The notes beneath the pieces were generated by a model. That model was given only the letters and a program-made list of their open reading frames with translations. It was not told the DNA's origin and did not search any database. A stretch of DNA of 64,000 nucleotides, from assembly GCA_036006425.1 (NCBI GenBank), contig DASYPQ010000003.1, positions 186,001 through 250,000 on the forward strand. The letters are read 5' to 3'. Positions 1 through 9,027 of this stretch are shown one piece after another. The position numbers and the translations under genes are program-made. The DNA is from DASYPQ01 sp036006425 (GTDB taxonomy: Bacteria > Planctomycetota > UBA1135 > GCA-002686595). Within the stretch, counting starts at the first letter, position 1. Each line of letters opens with the position of its first letter.

Positions 1-903
1 GAACATGACCCCGTAGATCCCGTTGCCGAGCGTCGACCAGTTCGAGCCGTCCCAGACGCCGATCTGGTCGGCGGGCGAGCCGCCGGCGGTGCTGAAGAGA
101 CCGGCGGCGACGAGGACCGGACCCGAGCCGTCGTCGAAGACCGTCAGCGCGCTGATGCGGCTGTCCGTCCCTCCGCCGACCGGCGACCACGCGACGCCGT
201 CCCACTTCGCGATGTTCGTCGCTGGAGCGCCGCCCGCAGTCGTGAACTCGCCCGCCGCGTACAGCGCGGGTCCCGTGCCGTCGTCGTAGACGGCGAGCGC
301 ACCGACCGACGGGTACATGTCGCTCTCGAGTCCGGTTCCGAGCGCGGACCACGCGGTGCCGTCCCACTTGGCGATGTTGTTCGCGGGGAGACCGCCCGCC
401 GTCGAGAAGACGCCGCCCGCGTAGAGCGCTGGGCCGGAGCCGTCGTCGAACACGATGAACTCGAAGATGGAGCCGTTCGTGCCGGCGAGCGGCGACCAGG
501 ATGTCCCGTCCCACTTCGCGATGTGATTGGCGGCGACGCCTCCCGCCTGCGTGAACGTGCCGGCGACGTAGAGCGCCGGACCCGATCCGTCGTCGAAGCT
601 CGCGATCGCCGACGCGGCTGCAGCCGCACCGCCGGTCAGACCCGCGCCGAGCGGCGACCACGCGCTCCCGTCCCACTTCGCGATGTTCGCCACGGCGACT
701 CCGTTCGCCACCCCGAAGCGTCCGCCCGCGTACAGCGCCGGCCCGGATCCGTCGTCGAACGAGGCCAGGGCGAGGACCTGGCGGTTGATCCCGTTGACGT
801 GGAAACCCGACTTCCATTCGGGACACTGCGCACGCGCGGAGGTCGACGCCGCGAGCCACGGGAGGAGCCAACCGACGCGCACGATGCCGGAGATCCGAGC
901 CAT
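1..903 (-). CDS. Secreted repeat protein of beta-propeller type (3' end beyond the window)
   Basis: The reading frame opens at ATG 903 and stays open for 301 codons to the left edge, so the C-terminus is missing. A signal peptide with a cleavage site near ARAQC is visible in the first 30 residues. It is followed by about five imperfect repeats of roughly 60 residues. Each repeat carries the pattern FDDGSGPALYAGG, then F..AGG, then IAKWDG..WS.LG. This periodicity suggests a blade-type beta-propeller or a solenoid exported to the periplasm or surface. No catalytic motif is visible. Proteins of this pattern are common among secreted proteins of planctomycetes; the function is unknown. Confidence 0.85.
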   Translation of the reverse strand, partial: MARISGIVRVGWLLPWLAASTSARAQCPEWKSGFHVNGINRQVLALASFDDGSGPALYAGGRFGVANGVAVANIAKWDGSAWSPLGAGLTGGAAAAASAIASFDDGSGPALYVAGTFTQAGGVAANHIAKWDGTSWSPLAGTNGSIFEFIVFDDGSGPALYAGGVFSTAGGLPANNIAKWDGTAWSALGTGLESDMYPSVGALAVYDDGTGPALYAAGEFTTAGGAPATNIAKWDGVAWSPVGGGTDSRISALTVFDDGSGPVLVAAGLFSTAGGSPADQIGVWDGSNWSTLGNGIYGVMF

Positions 904-1003
904 GAATCCCTCCAGGCTCCAGTCCGTCGCCCGATTCTCTCGCTCGACCGGGCGCTCCGCGGAGCACTCCGCCATGGTACCAGCGCGGGCGCGTTCCGCC
1001 CGC

Positions 1004-2821
1004 TCACGGACTCCAGGTCACGCGTCCTGTCTGCGTCGCGTTGAACGTGCTCGTGCCCGGGCATCCGCCGAGCACCGTCGGGTCGCGGTAGAAGACGAGG
1101 TACCAGCGGCTCTGGCCGGAGAGGATCGTGTCCCCTGTCGCGGCCGACCGCACGGAGACCGGTGGCTCGCCGGCGCCGAAGTCGGGCGCGGTGATGCTCC
1201 CGCCGGACGCGGGTTTCGTGTAGAGGCGTTTCAGGCTGCCCGCCACGCAGCGCACACCCTGACCGTAGACGATGCCGGCGGCCGGCGAGGAAGTGCCTTG
1301 GAGGACGATGCTCGTCGCCGTCGCCCGCTCGCCGGTCGTCGTGAACACCAGGGAATCCGAGGAGAGGTAGGTTCCGCCGGATGCCGACAGCGCCGCTCCG
1401 CCGGTCGCCGAGGAGTTGTCGCACCCGCGGCCGGGCCCGCTCGGCGCGTTGGCGCACGGGCACGCGATCACTCCGCCCGTCCCCGGGTCGCACAGGCTCG
1501 TGAAGTTCGGGCCGCCCAGGCTGTCGCGGAGGAAGACGTCGGCGACCGCGTTCGTGTCGCCCGGAACCAAGTCGGTCGAGTTGCTTTCGTACAGGGTGTA
1601 CCGGCCGTCGGCGGAGAGGACCGGGTAGAGACTCGGCGCGTCACCCTGCGACCCGGACGAGCTCACGCTGATCCGGCTCGTGCTCCCGCTCGCTCGGTCG
1701 CGCACGAAGAGGTCGATGAACCCGTTCGTGTCCCCCGGCACGAGGTTCGTGGCTTCGCTGGAGAATGCGGCGAACCGGCCGTCGGCGGAGAGGGAAAGGC
1801 CGTAGACCCCGGAGGTGCCGTTTCCCTGAACACCGGTGCTCGAGACGCTGACGAGGCTCGTCTGTCCGTTCAGGAGGTCGCGGACGAAGACGTCGGGCAC
1901 GCCATTCAAGTCGTTCGGCACGAGGTCGTCGCTCTGGAAGACCACGAAGCGGGCGTCGGCTGAAATGGACGAGGCGACGGAACTGACGCTCGCTTGGGCT
2001 CCCGACGAACTCACGCTGACGCGCTGCGTCTGCCCCGCCTGCACGTCGCGGACGAAGATGTCCGACGTCCCGTTCGTGTCCAGGAGCACGAGGTTCGAGG
2101 CGAAGCTCGCGAAGGCCACGTAGCGGCCGTCCGCGGAGATGGAAGGGTACACGCTGGTGTTGTTCCCGAATTGACCCGTCGAGTCGGCGCTGACGAGGTT
2201 CGTCTGCCCGGTCTGGAGATCGTGGACGAAGACGTCCCGACATCCGTTCGAATCGTTCGACACCAGGTTCGTCGCGAAGCTCGCGAACGCCACGAAGCGT
2301 CCGTCTGCGGAGATGGGACAGTACTCTCCGGTCTGATAGTCCCCGCTGGCATCGTTCGCCTGCGCCCCCGCCGAGTCGACGCTCACGCGGGTCGTCTGCC
2401 CGGTCAGGCAGTCGTGGACGAAGACGTCGGGTTTCCCGTTCGTGTCTCCAGGCACGAGGTTCGACGCATAGCTCAGGAACGCGACGCAGCGGCCGTCGGC
2501 CGACACGGAGGCCGTGAAGCTCGCCAGATTCCCCTCCGCCCCGGCAGAGTCGACGCTGACCTGGATCGTCTGTGCGGTCTGGCGATCGTGACGGAAGACG
2601 TGCGTGTGCCCGTTCGTGTGCCCGCCGCCGACGAGGTTGGTCGCCTGGCTGGTGAAAGCCGCGAACCGGCCGTCCGCAGAGAGCGAGACGGAATACTCCC
2701 CGGAGCCGAAGTCGCCCTGCACGCCGTTCGGGTCGACGCTCACTCGCTGGGTGACTTGCGCCGAAGCGCTGCCTGCGAGGAGCACGGCGAGACCGCAGAG
2801 TTCGAGATGCGTCGCACTCAT
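1004..2821 (-). CDS. Secreted TolB/PD40-like propeller protein with a Cys-rich C-terminal domain
   Basis: The start is ATG 2821, which directly precedes a signal peptide ending ASAQ. The frame is open further upstream but that part is not signal-like. Seven to eight repeats follow, built on SADGRF.AF.S.ATNLV, GDTNG..D.FV.D, and TRVSV.S.G.QG. These are PD40/TolB-type propeller blades. The last 170 residues form a separate domain with the spaced elements CPCAN, GCDNSS, GVRCVAG, RLY, SRWYLVFYRDP and CPG..TFNATQ. A related domain ends the 42640-45033 protein. A binding or adhesive extracellular role is inferred. Third-position A/T is more frequent here than in the next gene. It is divergent from the protease at 2919. 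Confidence 0.85.
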   Translation of the reverse strand: MSATHLELCGLAVLLAGSASAQVTQRVSVDPNGVQGDFGSGEYSVSLSADGRFAAFTSQATNLVGGGHTNGHTHVFRHDRQTAQTIQVSVDSAGAEGNLASFTASVSADGRCVAFLSYASNLVPGDTNGKPDVFVHDCLTGQTTRVSVDSAGAQANDASGDYQTGEYCPISADGRFVAFASFATNLVSNDSNGCRDVFVHDLQTGQTNLVSADSTGQFGNNTSVYPSISADGRYVAFASFASNLVLLDTNGTSDIFVRDVQAGQTQRVSVSSSGAQASVSSVASSISADARFVVFQSDDLVPNDLNGVPDVFVRDLLNGQTSLVSVSSTGVQGNGTSGVYGLSLSADGRFAAFSSEATNLVPGDTNGFIDLFVRDRASGSTSRISVSSSGSQGDAPSLYPVLSADGRYTLYESNSTDLVPGDTNAVADVFLRDSLGGPNFTSLCDPGTGGVIACPCANAPSGPGRGCDNSSATGGAALSASGGTYLSSDSLVFTTTGERATATSIVLQGTSSPAAGIVYGQGVRCVAGSLKRLYTKPASGGSITAPDFGAGEPPVSVRSAATGDTILSGQSRWYLVFYRDPTVLGGCPGTSTFNATQTGRVTWSP

Positions 2822-2918
2822 CGGGAGCGATCCGGGCGCGGCCTCGATTCTCGACTTGCGGCACCGAAGCGTCAATCCGCGCCGTCTCGCGGAGCTTGAA
2901 TCCCCCCGGGGGTGGTTC

Positions 2919-3884
2919 ATGACAGCGGCCATGTCCCTCCTCGATTCCCTCGCCGACGAGGTCGCGTCGGTCGTCGACAAGGTCTCTCCCGCCGTCGTCC
3001 ACGTCCGCGCGATCCATTCCGGCCGCCGCGGCCAGGCCGGTCACGCCAGCGGCTCGGGCGTCCTCGTCGCCGCCGAGGGCCTCGCCCTGACGAACAGCCA
3101 CGTCGTGCGCGGCGCCGTCGGTGTCGAAGCCGAGCTCGCCGACGGCCGCACGTTGATCGCCGACGTCGCGGGCGACGATCCGGCGACCGACATGGCGCTC
3201 CTGCGGCTCTCTCCCGGGGCGCCGTTCCCCCACGCGACGCTCGGCGACAGCAACGGCCTGCGCGTCGGCGACTTCGCGATCGCCGTGGGTTCGCCGTACG
3301 GGCTCGCGCGGACGGTGACGCTCGGGATCGTCAGCGCGCTCGGTCGCACGCTGCGCAGCGAGGCCGCCGGCCGGATGATCGAGGGCGTCATCCAGACCGA
3401 CGCGCCCCTCAACCCGGGCAATTCCGGCGGCCCGCTCCTCGACTCCGCGGGGCGCGTCATCGGCATCAACACCGCGATCGTCCAGGGCGCGCAAGGTCTG
3501 TGCTTCGCCGTCCCGTCGAACACCGCGTCGTTCGTCATGGCCGAATTCCTCGCACACGGCCGCGTCCGCCGCGCGTGGCTCGGCATCGGCGCGGAGGAGG
3601 TGCTCCTGCCGAAGCCGATCGTCGAGAAGGTCGGCCTCGCGGCCGCGCGCGGCATCCTCGTCCGCAGCGTGGAGCCGGGCAGCCCCGCCGCCGGCGCCGG
3701 CCTGCAGAAGGGCGACGTCGTCGTGACGCTCTCCGGGAGGCCGATCGCCTCGATCGCCGACCTCCACCGCGCGCTGTCGCGCGACGCGATCGGCATCGCG
3801 CTCGAGATCGGGATCGTGCGCGCGGGCGCGCGCTCCACGCTGACGGTCCGCCCGAACGAGGCGCGACCGGCATTGCCTCGCTAG
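2919..3884 (+). CDS. HtrA/DegP-like trypsin-type serine protease with one PDZ domain
   Basis: This 321-residue protein has an S1C trypsin-like domain with all three catalytic residues. They are His61 in LTNSHV, Asp91 in ATDMALL and Ser169 in NPGNSGGP. A PDZ domain follows at about residues 225-315, with GILVRSVEPGSPAAGAGL and GDVV. No signal peptide or membrane segment is visible, unlike DegP/DegS, so it may act in the cytoplasm or use an unrecognised route. ATG 2919 is chosen because a GGGGGTGG tract lies just upstream; ATG 2931 is an alternative. The family degrades misfolded proteins or acts in stress signalling. It is followed 46 nt later by the hydrolase gene. Confidence 0.9.
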   Translation: MTAAMSLLDSLADEVASVVDKVSPAVVHVRAIHSGRRGQAGHASGSGVLVAAEGLALTNSHVVRGAVGVEAELADGRTLIADVAGDDPATDMALLRLSPGAPFPHATLGDSNGLRVGDFAIAVGSPYGLARTVTLGIVSALGRTLRSEAAGRMIEGVIQTDAPLNPGNSGGPLLDSAGRVIGINTAIVQGAQGLCFAVPSNTASFVMAEFLAHGRVRRAWLGIGAEEVLLPKPIVEKVGLAAARGILVRSVEPGSPAAGAGLQKGDVVVTLSGRPIASIADLHRALSRDAIGIALEIGIVRAGARSTLTVRPNEARPALPR

Positions 3885-3930
3885 GCCGCGCTGGCTAGCT
3901 TCCGCGTCCGAGGGGAGTCGGGAGCGCTCG

Positions 3931-5004
3931 TTGTCCGGGAAACACACTCTGTTCCTCGTCCACGGCGTCGGCGTGCACGCGCCGGGCACGTGGGCGGACG
4001 AAGTCGTCGAGAAGCTGAAGTCCGTCTCCGAGGCGTACGCGACCTTCCGCGACGAACCGCTCGAGGAGCGCGTCGAGTTCGTGCCGGTCAGCTACGACCA
4101 GCATCTCTCCGCGGCGCTCGACCGCTGGAAGCAGTCCGGCCAGACGCTCGCGGCGTTCGCGCGCGCGAGCGAGCTCGTCGACGCGGACTCGATGGGCTGG
4201 CTCGACGACGTCCTCCCCGACGAGACGAGCTTCGTCTGGACGCACGTCGTGGACGTCGTGCTCTACCGGTTCTTCCGGCTCGAGCAGGGACGCATCCAGG
4301 ACTCGGTGAAGCTCCAGATCGGCGAGCGTGTGGCGCAGGGTCTCGATCGCGACGCGTCGGCGAGCTTCTCCGTCCTCGCGCACAGCCTCGGCACGGCCGT
4401 GACGCACGACGCGCTCGCCGAGCTCGCGGCGCCGACGCTCGACGGCCGCGTGAACACGCTCGCGCCCCCGAACTTCCGCTTCAACGCGATCCACATGCTC
4501 GCGAACACGAGCCGCCTCCTGCAGACGCGGATCAAGGCCTACGAATCGATGGTCCGTCCCGGCCCGCGCAACTCGAAGTCCTCCTACTGCCTGCGGTACT
4601 ACGACTACCGCCACGAGCTCGATCCGATCGTGGTCGCGCGCACGTTCGAGCCGTCGGGCTGGGGCGATCTCTTCACGGGCACGCTCGTGCGGCACTACCG
4701 CGACTGGGACATCCACGGCTTCGCCCACTACCTCGACAATCCGCGCGTGCACGTGCCGATCCTGAACTCGCTGACGCGCGTCGACGCGATCCCGCGCCCG
4801 GAGCGCGCGACGGCGGTCGGCGACTACGCGCAGTTCGGCGGCAAGCTGCAGGCTGTCGCGGAGGTCCAGGCGCGGATCGGCGAGCTCGCGGCGCTGAAAC
4901 ACCAGCTCGAGGAGGACGCGAGCCTCTCCGAGGCGTTCGACACCATCCGGAAGATGCTCGCGGTGCTCGGGGAGATCCGCGACGCGATCGGAGGTGCTCC
5001 GTGA
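3931..5004 (+). CDS. Alpha/beta-hydrolase-like protein
   Basis: This 357-residue protein starts at TTG 3931, behind purine-rich AGGGGAG and GGGAG. It opens with the hydrolase-type strand and oxyanion motif LFLVHGVGVHAPGTW. It carries the nucleophile elbow AHSLG with Ser152, as in serine esterases, lipases and the DUF676 type. The last 60 residues are helical and charged, possibly a coiled coil. No signal peptide is seen, so a cytosolic location is likely. The stop overlaps the GTG start of the next gene (GTGA), implying translational coupling. The substrate cannot be predicted. Confidence 0.8.
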   Translation: MSGKHTLFLVHGVGVHAPGTWADEVVEKLKSVSEAYATFRDEPLEERVEFVPVSYDQHLSAALDRWKQSGQTLAAFARASELVDADSMGWLDDVLPDETSFVWTHVVDVVLYRFFRLEQGRIQDSVKLQIGERVAQGLDRDASASFSVLAHSLGTAVTHDALAELAAPTLDGRVNTLAPPNFRFNAIHMLANTSRLLQTRIKAYESMVRPGPRNSKSSYCLRYYDYRHELDPIVVARTFEPSGWGDLFTGTLVRHYRDWDIHGFAHYLDNPRVHVPILNSLTRVDAIPRPERATAVGDYAQFGGKLQAVAEVQARIGELAALKHQLEEDASLSEAFDTIRKMLAVLGEIRDAIGGAP

Positions 5005-6131
5005 TCCTCGCCCCGCTCCTCGCGCTCCTCGCGTCGTCGTCCGAGAAGCTCCCCCGCCCCTTCACCGACGCGGCCGTCGACACGTGGATCGCGGAGGAGC
5101 ACCTCGAACTGGACCCCCGCTACCGTCGCCGCTTCTTCGAGGCGCGCGCCGCCGGCGTCGCGGAGGGGAAGCTCGCGGACGTCGTTCAGGAGATCGTCGA
5201 GGGCCTGCGCGGACGTCCGTGGGCGCTCCATCCCGACGCGAAGAAGAAGGTGCTCGCGAAGTTCGAGGCGTTCGCCGGCGCGTTCCGCGGCGCGTACGCG
5301 GCCGCGACGAGCGACGGCGTCCTCGACACGCCCGAGGAGCAGGGCGCGCTGCTCTCGTCTCTGAACGCGGCTGGCTGGGGACGGGAAGCGTTCCTGCCGA
5401 GCGTGATCGGCCCGGAGGCGAACCCCGTCGTCGCGTACTTCGTGAGCGAGAGCGATCCGGACGCCGCGCTCGTCCCGTACAAGAACCTGTCGACCGACGC
5501 GCGCGAGGAGTACGAGCTCCTCCTCTCGCGCGACGAGATGATCGATTTCCGTCTGCGCGCGGACGCGGTCACCGAGCTGCTCGACGTGCAGATCCGCCTC
5601 GTCCGCGGCGAGAACGTCGCATCCCTGCGCCAGGCCGTCGAGCGCTGGGAGAACTACCTCGACAAGGGCTACTCGCAGTATCCGTGGGAGTCGCTCTTCA
5701 ACGGCGCGGTGCTCGACATCCCCGAGCTCGGACCGCCGGACCGGCAGTGGATCGTCCTGCACCCCGCGCTCGGCATCGAGGTGTCGACGCGCGAGCTCGA
5801 CGAGATGCAGGTGAAGGAGGCGCTGGACCTCGAGGTGATCGGCTACCTGAAGTACCGCGGCGCGAAGTACGAGGACTTCTGGGGCGGCTCGCTCACGGTG
5901 TCCCTGCGCGACGACGTCGGCCCTGGTTTCGGCGTGCTCGCGCACGTTTCGCGGAGCTTCAACATCGGCTTGTCGTGGCACGACTTCGACCGCGACGGCG
6001 CGTACTTCGACGACAGCCCGTGCGTCTTCTGCAGCCTCGACGTCTTCCGTTTCGTCTCCTCGACGGGCTCGAAGCTGCGCGACCGGTACGAGAGCACGGT
6101 GCGCGACTTCAAACGCGCGACGGCGCCGTGA
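5001..6131 (+). CDS. Uncharacterised protein coupled to the hydrolase
   Basis: This 376-residue protein starts at GTG 5001, sharing 4 nt with the upstream stop codon. The first 12 residues are hydrophobic (ILAPLLALLASSS), too short for a confident signal peptide. The rest is an acidic, soluble-looking sequence without a motif I recognise. Its C-terminal part repeats aromatic and charged segments around FWGGSLTVSLRD and FNIGLSWHDFDRDG. The codon usage is strongly GC3, as in its neighbours, which supports it as a true gene. The tight overlap says it works with, or is stoichiometric with, the alpha/beta hydrolase. The gene ends 6 nt before a strong hairpin. Confidence 0.75.
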   Translation: MILAPLLALLASSSEKLPRPFTDAAVDTWIAEEHLELDPRYRRRFFEARAAGVAEGKLADVVQEIVEGLRGRPWALHPDAKKKVLAKFEAFAGAFRGAYAAATSDGVLDTPEEQGALLSSLNAAGWGREAFLPSVIGPEANPVVAYFVSESDPDAALVPYKNLSTDAREEYELLLSRDEMIDFRLRADAVTELLDVQIRLVRGENVASLRQAVERWENYLDKGYSQYPWESLFNGAVLDIPELGPPDRQWIVLHPALGIEVSTRELDEMQVKEALDLEVIGYLKYRGAKYEDFWGGSLTVSLRDDVGPGFGVLAHVSRSFNIGLSWHDFDRDGAYFDDSPCVFCSLDVFRFVSSTGSKLRDRYESTVRDFKRATAP

Positions 6132-6136
6132 AGAGA

Positions 6137-6168
6137 GCGGCCGGCGGCTCTTCCGAGCCGCCGGCCGC
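6137..6168. terminator. Perfect 14-bp hairpin between convergent genes
   Basis: The arms GCGGCCGGCGGCTC (6137-6150) and its exact complement (6155-6168) flank a TTCC loop. The element lies between the stop codons of the convergent genes ending at 6131 and 6198. Its position and stability suggest a bidirectional terminator. There is no U-tract, which is common in high-GC genomes. Confidence 0.8.
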
Positions 6169-6197
6169 GTGGATTCGCTCCGGAGCGAGCGGGAAAG

Positions 6198-7322
6198 CTA
6201 CTTCAGCTTCTCCCAGTACTCGCCGGGCATGTCGTGCGCGATCTTGAGCGCACCGTTCGCGCCGCCGTACACCGGCTCCTCGATGCGCAGGACCTTGCCG
6301 CTGCCGAGGCGCTGGTGCATCTCGGCTTCGATCGCGATGTCGAGACCCTTGATCTGGCTGCCGCCGCCGGCGAGCAGAACGCGGTCCTTCAAGCGCTGCT
6401 GGAACTCGGGGTCGAACGTCGCGATCAGCTTGCCGAGTCCTTCGACCATCGGGGCGACGATCGAACGGCAGCACTTGCGCATCTCTTCCGTGATGTCGAA
6501 GGTCGTCGGCTTGCCGTTGACCGGCAGCTCGATCGTCACCGGCACCATGTTGTCGGCGACCGAAGCGTAGCGCTCCTTGATCTCCTTGATCATCTGGATC
6601 GAGAACTGCGCTTCCGGGTGCTTCTTCTTGATCGTCTCGGAGAGCAGGTTGTCGACGTAGTCGCCCGCGTACGTGTTCGTGAGCTGGTCGGAATCCTCCG
6701 GCATCGTGCCGTGCATCCGGCACAAGTCCGTCGTGCCGGCGCCGATGTCGATGACGAGCACGTCGTCGAGCATGTCGAGACCGTACGCGACGCTGAAGGG
6801 CTCCGAGCAGAGCATCACGGAGTCCACGGACTCCTTCGCCGCCTTGACGATCGCGTCCTTGTGGTGGATCGCGGCCTGCGCGGGCACGCCGATCACGGCG
6901 TACACGAGCTCGTCGGCGCGCGGGCGCGACTGGCGGATGATCTCGCGGATCAGGTCCGAAGCGGCCTGGATGTTGCCTTCGACGTCGTCCGTCTTGTTGT
7001 TGCTGAGCTTCAGGACGCCCGCGGCGAGCGGACGGTAGAAGCGGCACGCAAGGCGGTTTTGCAGGGCTTCGTCGCCGAAAAGGATCTCCTTCTTCAGGAG
7101 CTTGCGGCTGACGACGTCCTTCGGATAGCCGACGTGCGACGAGAGCGTCACGCGCTGGCCGTTGCTCGCCGCCACGGAGGTGCGCGAGGTACCGAGGTCG
7201 ATGCCCAAGTACAGGACGCCTGTTTCGGACTTCTTGGCTTCGTCGGGTGTGACAGTCATCTGGGGAGCGATGGACTCGCCCGAGGCGCGTCCCTTGGTGT
7301 CGCTTGAGCTGGTTTTCGTCAT
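6198..7322 (-). CDS. MamK-family actin-like ATPase
   Basis: This 374-residue protein has an actin/Hsp70-type nucleotide-binding fold. Phosphate-1 is LGIDLGTSRTSV (about residues 39-50) and phosphate-2 is VIDIGAGTTDLC (190-201). The adenosine motif is LLAGGGSQIKGL, near residue 320. Several stretches match the MamK pattern specifically: VGYPKDV, VIGVPA, SEPF.V.YGLD, and the ending MPGEYWEKL, close to the MamK ending PPQYW. MamK polymerises into filaments that position magnetosomes, but homologues exist in non-magnetic bacteria. A 35-residue Ser/Thr-rich N-terminal extension precedes the fold. No magnetosome genes are in the window, so a role in positioning another cellular structure is inferred. 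The GGDEF-like gene lies just upstream on the same strand. Confidence 0.85.
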   Translation of the reverse strand: MTKTSSSDTKGRASGESIAPQMTVTPDEAKKSETGVLYLGIDLGTSRTSVAASNGQRVTLSSHVGYPKDVVSRKLLKKEILFGDEALQNRLACRFYRPLAAGVLKLSNNKTDDVEGNIQAASDLIREIIRQSRPRADELVYAVIGVPAQAAIHHKDAIVKAAKESVDSVMLCSEPFSVAYGLDMLDDVLVIDIGAGTTDLCRMHGTMPEDSDQLTNTYAGDYVDNLLSETIKKKHPEAQFSIQMIKEIKERYASVADNMVPVTIELPVNGKPTTFDITEEMRKCCRSIVAPMVEGLGKLIATFDPEFQQRLKDRVLLAGGGSQIKGLDIAIEAEMHQRLGSGKVLRIEEPVYGGANGALKIAHDMPGEYWEKLK

Positions 7323-7407
7323 CTCTATCTTAACTCCGTGTGAAGTGCACTTTTTCTCGACCGGTCGACCCGGCCCGGCGCACCGTGCGCTTGGGTCCGG
7401 TGGGTTC

Positions 7408-8784
7408 TCATGCGGCCCTCGCGGGCTCCGCAGCCTTCGCTTCTCGCTTCTGGAAGGAAAGGTTTTCGTTGAAGATCACGGACATCATGGCGCGCTTCTG
7501 CTCGGCTTGAGCCGCCGAGGGCGCGAGCCCCTGCACCGTGCGGTAGATCGACGCGACGCCGTCGTCGATGTTCTTCATCGACATGACGCGCTGGAGCTCC
7601 TCCTCGGTGACTCCGAGCAGGCTCGTGAGTTTCGCGACGCGACGCTCGAGCTGATCGACGAGGCGCTTGTGCTCGGCCATCTGGGCCTCGACGGCCTTGC
7701 GCCGACCTTCGTACAGCTCCTCGACGGCGAACGCGATGATCTCCTTCTCGACCGACTCGAGATCGGGGGTCCGCGTCACCTTGGCGAAGATCTGCTGGAT
7801 CCGGTCGACGAGCGCCGCCTGCTGCAGTCCGCCGATCTCGCTGGCTTCCTCGGCGAGGATCGCTTCCTCCTGGCGGAACGTCGCGCGCTGCGCCGCCAGG
7901 TCGTCGCGGAGGCCCTGGATTTCGGCTTCGGCCTCGCGCCACATCACGTAGCGGTCGCCGTTGCCTTCGCGGGCCATCGAGAGCGCGCGGCCGGCCTTCT
8001 CGACGAGCCCCTCGAAGGAGGAGCTCGTCTCGGCGAGCAGGTTGTGCGATGCACCCAGGGAGAGCGTCAGGCGCACCTGGACGGGCTCGCCGGGCTTGCG
8101 CGGCGCCGGCGCGGGGTCCGCCGGCTTCGGCGCTTCCTCCGCTTTCGCTTCCGGCTCCGGCTTTGCGGGTTCGTCGGTCTTGGGCGCCTCGTCCTTCGGC
8201 GGCGCGTCGGACTTGGGCAGGTCCAGGAGCGAGGCGCGGCTCTTCAGGCGCGCGTCCGCGTCGTCGTCGAACTCGATCTCGGACGCGTCCCCGGCGGCGT
8301 CCGCGGGGACCTCCGCCTTCGGCTTCTCGTCCGCGGCGGGCGCCGGCGGCGTCTCGGCCGCGGGCTTCGCCGCCGGAGCGGGCTTCGCGGGCGGGACGTC
8401 GAGGTAGAGACCGGTGTACGCGATCGGGTGCGCGCGCGCGTACTCGACGAGCGCGTTGCCGAATTCCGCGAGACGCGCCGGCGGCGTGCCGGGGAACACG
8501 GCCATGATGCGGTCGCCGGAGAGCAGCGACATGCCGAAGCACTGGCGCTCGCGCGCGACCGTCTTCAGGTAGCCGTACGCGGTGCGCATCGCCTCCTGCT
8601 TCAGCGCGAAGCCGCCCTTCTTCTGCATGTCCGCGATCCCGTCGATCGCGACCATCAGGCAACACATCGGCTGGCGCTGCGCGCGCGCGCGGTGGAACTC
8701 GACGCGCATGACGCCGAGCATCTGCGCGATCGAAAGGCGCGATGCAGCGGGCTGGGTCGGACGCGGTGCGGCGGGCTGGGTCAT
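7408..8784 (-). CDS. Degenerate, split GGDEF-like protein with coiled coil
   Basis: This 458-residue protein starts at ATG 8784; a GTG 24 nt upstream is an alternative. Residues 15-125 resemble the first half of a GGDEF domain (MCCLMVAIDGIADM, GDRIMAVFPG). The signature loop is GDRIM, not GGDEF, so cyclase activity is unlikely. About 115 residues rich in Pro, Ala, Glu and Lys interrupt the domain. The second half then resumes with VRLTLSLGAS and KAGRALSMAREGNGDRY. The C-terminal 200 residues are a charged coiled coil. No membrane segment is seen. The gene is 85 nt upstream of the MamK-like actin on the same strand, so it may regulate or anchor that filament (inference). Confidence 0.75.
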   Translation of the reverse strand: MTQPAAPRPTQPAASRLSIAQMLGVMRVEFHRARAQRQPMCCLMVAIDGIADMQKKGGFALKQEAMRTAYGYLKTVARERQCFGMSLLSGDRIMAVFPGTPPARLAEFGNALVEYARAHPIAYTGLYLDVPPAKPAPAAKPAAETPPAPAADEKPKAEVPADAAGDASEIEFDDDADARLKSRASLLDLPKSDAPPKDEAPKTDEPAKPEPEAKAEEAPKPADPAPAPRKPGEPVQVRLTLSLGASHNLLAETSSSFEGLVEKAGRALSMAREGNGDRYVMWREAEAEIQGLRDDLAAQRATFRQEEAILAEEASEIGGLQQAALVDRIQQIFAKVTRTPDLESVEKEIIAFAVEELYEGRRKAVEAQMAEHKRLVDQLERRVAKLTSLLGVTEEELQRVMSMKNIDDGVASIYRTVQGLAPSAAQAEQKRAMMSVIFNENLSFQKREAKAAEPARAA

Positions 8785-9027
8785 GCGAGGAACGAGGGAC
8801 CGGCGCACGGACCCTCCCCCTTCGGCTCCGGGGGACGGGCGGTGCGCGTTCGCTTCCCGTGTCGGGAAGCCGGAGGGGTCGACTTGAGGACCAACGGGGT
8901 TCTGCCCCGGAAGGCGCCCCGTCCCGGCACCTTGCCGCCCGGAGGACGCGTTTCCAAGGCCATGGTGCGGGGTCGGGGCGACCCGCTTGTTCCGCGGAAC
9001 GCGGGCGGGCGACTAGGCTCTTGCGCC

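Noticed and set aside
6198..7322. Evidence of magnetosome formation from the MamK-like gene
   Set aside because: No mamA, mamB, mamM or other magnetosome gene is present, and MamK homologues occur in non-magnetic bacteria.
7408..8784. Active diguanylate cyclase
   Set aside because: The signature loop reads GDRIM rather than GGDEF or GGEEF, and the fold is interrupted by a long linker.
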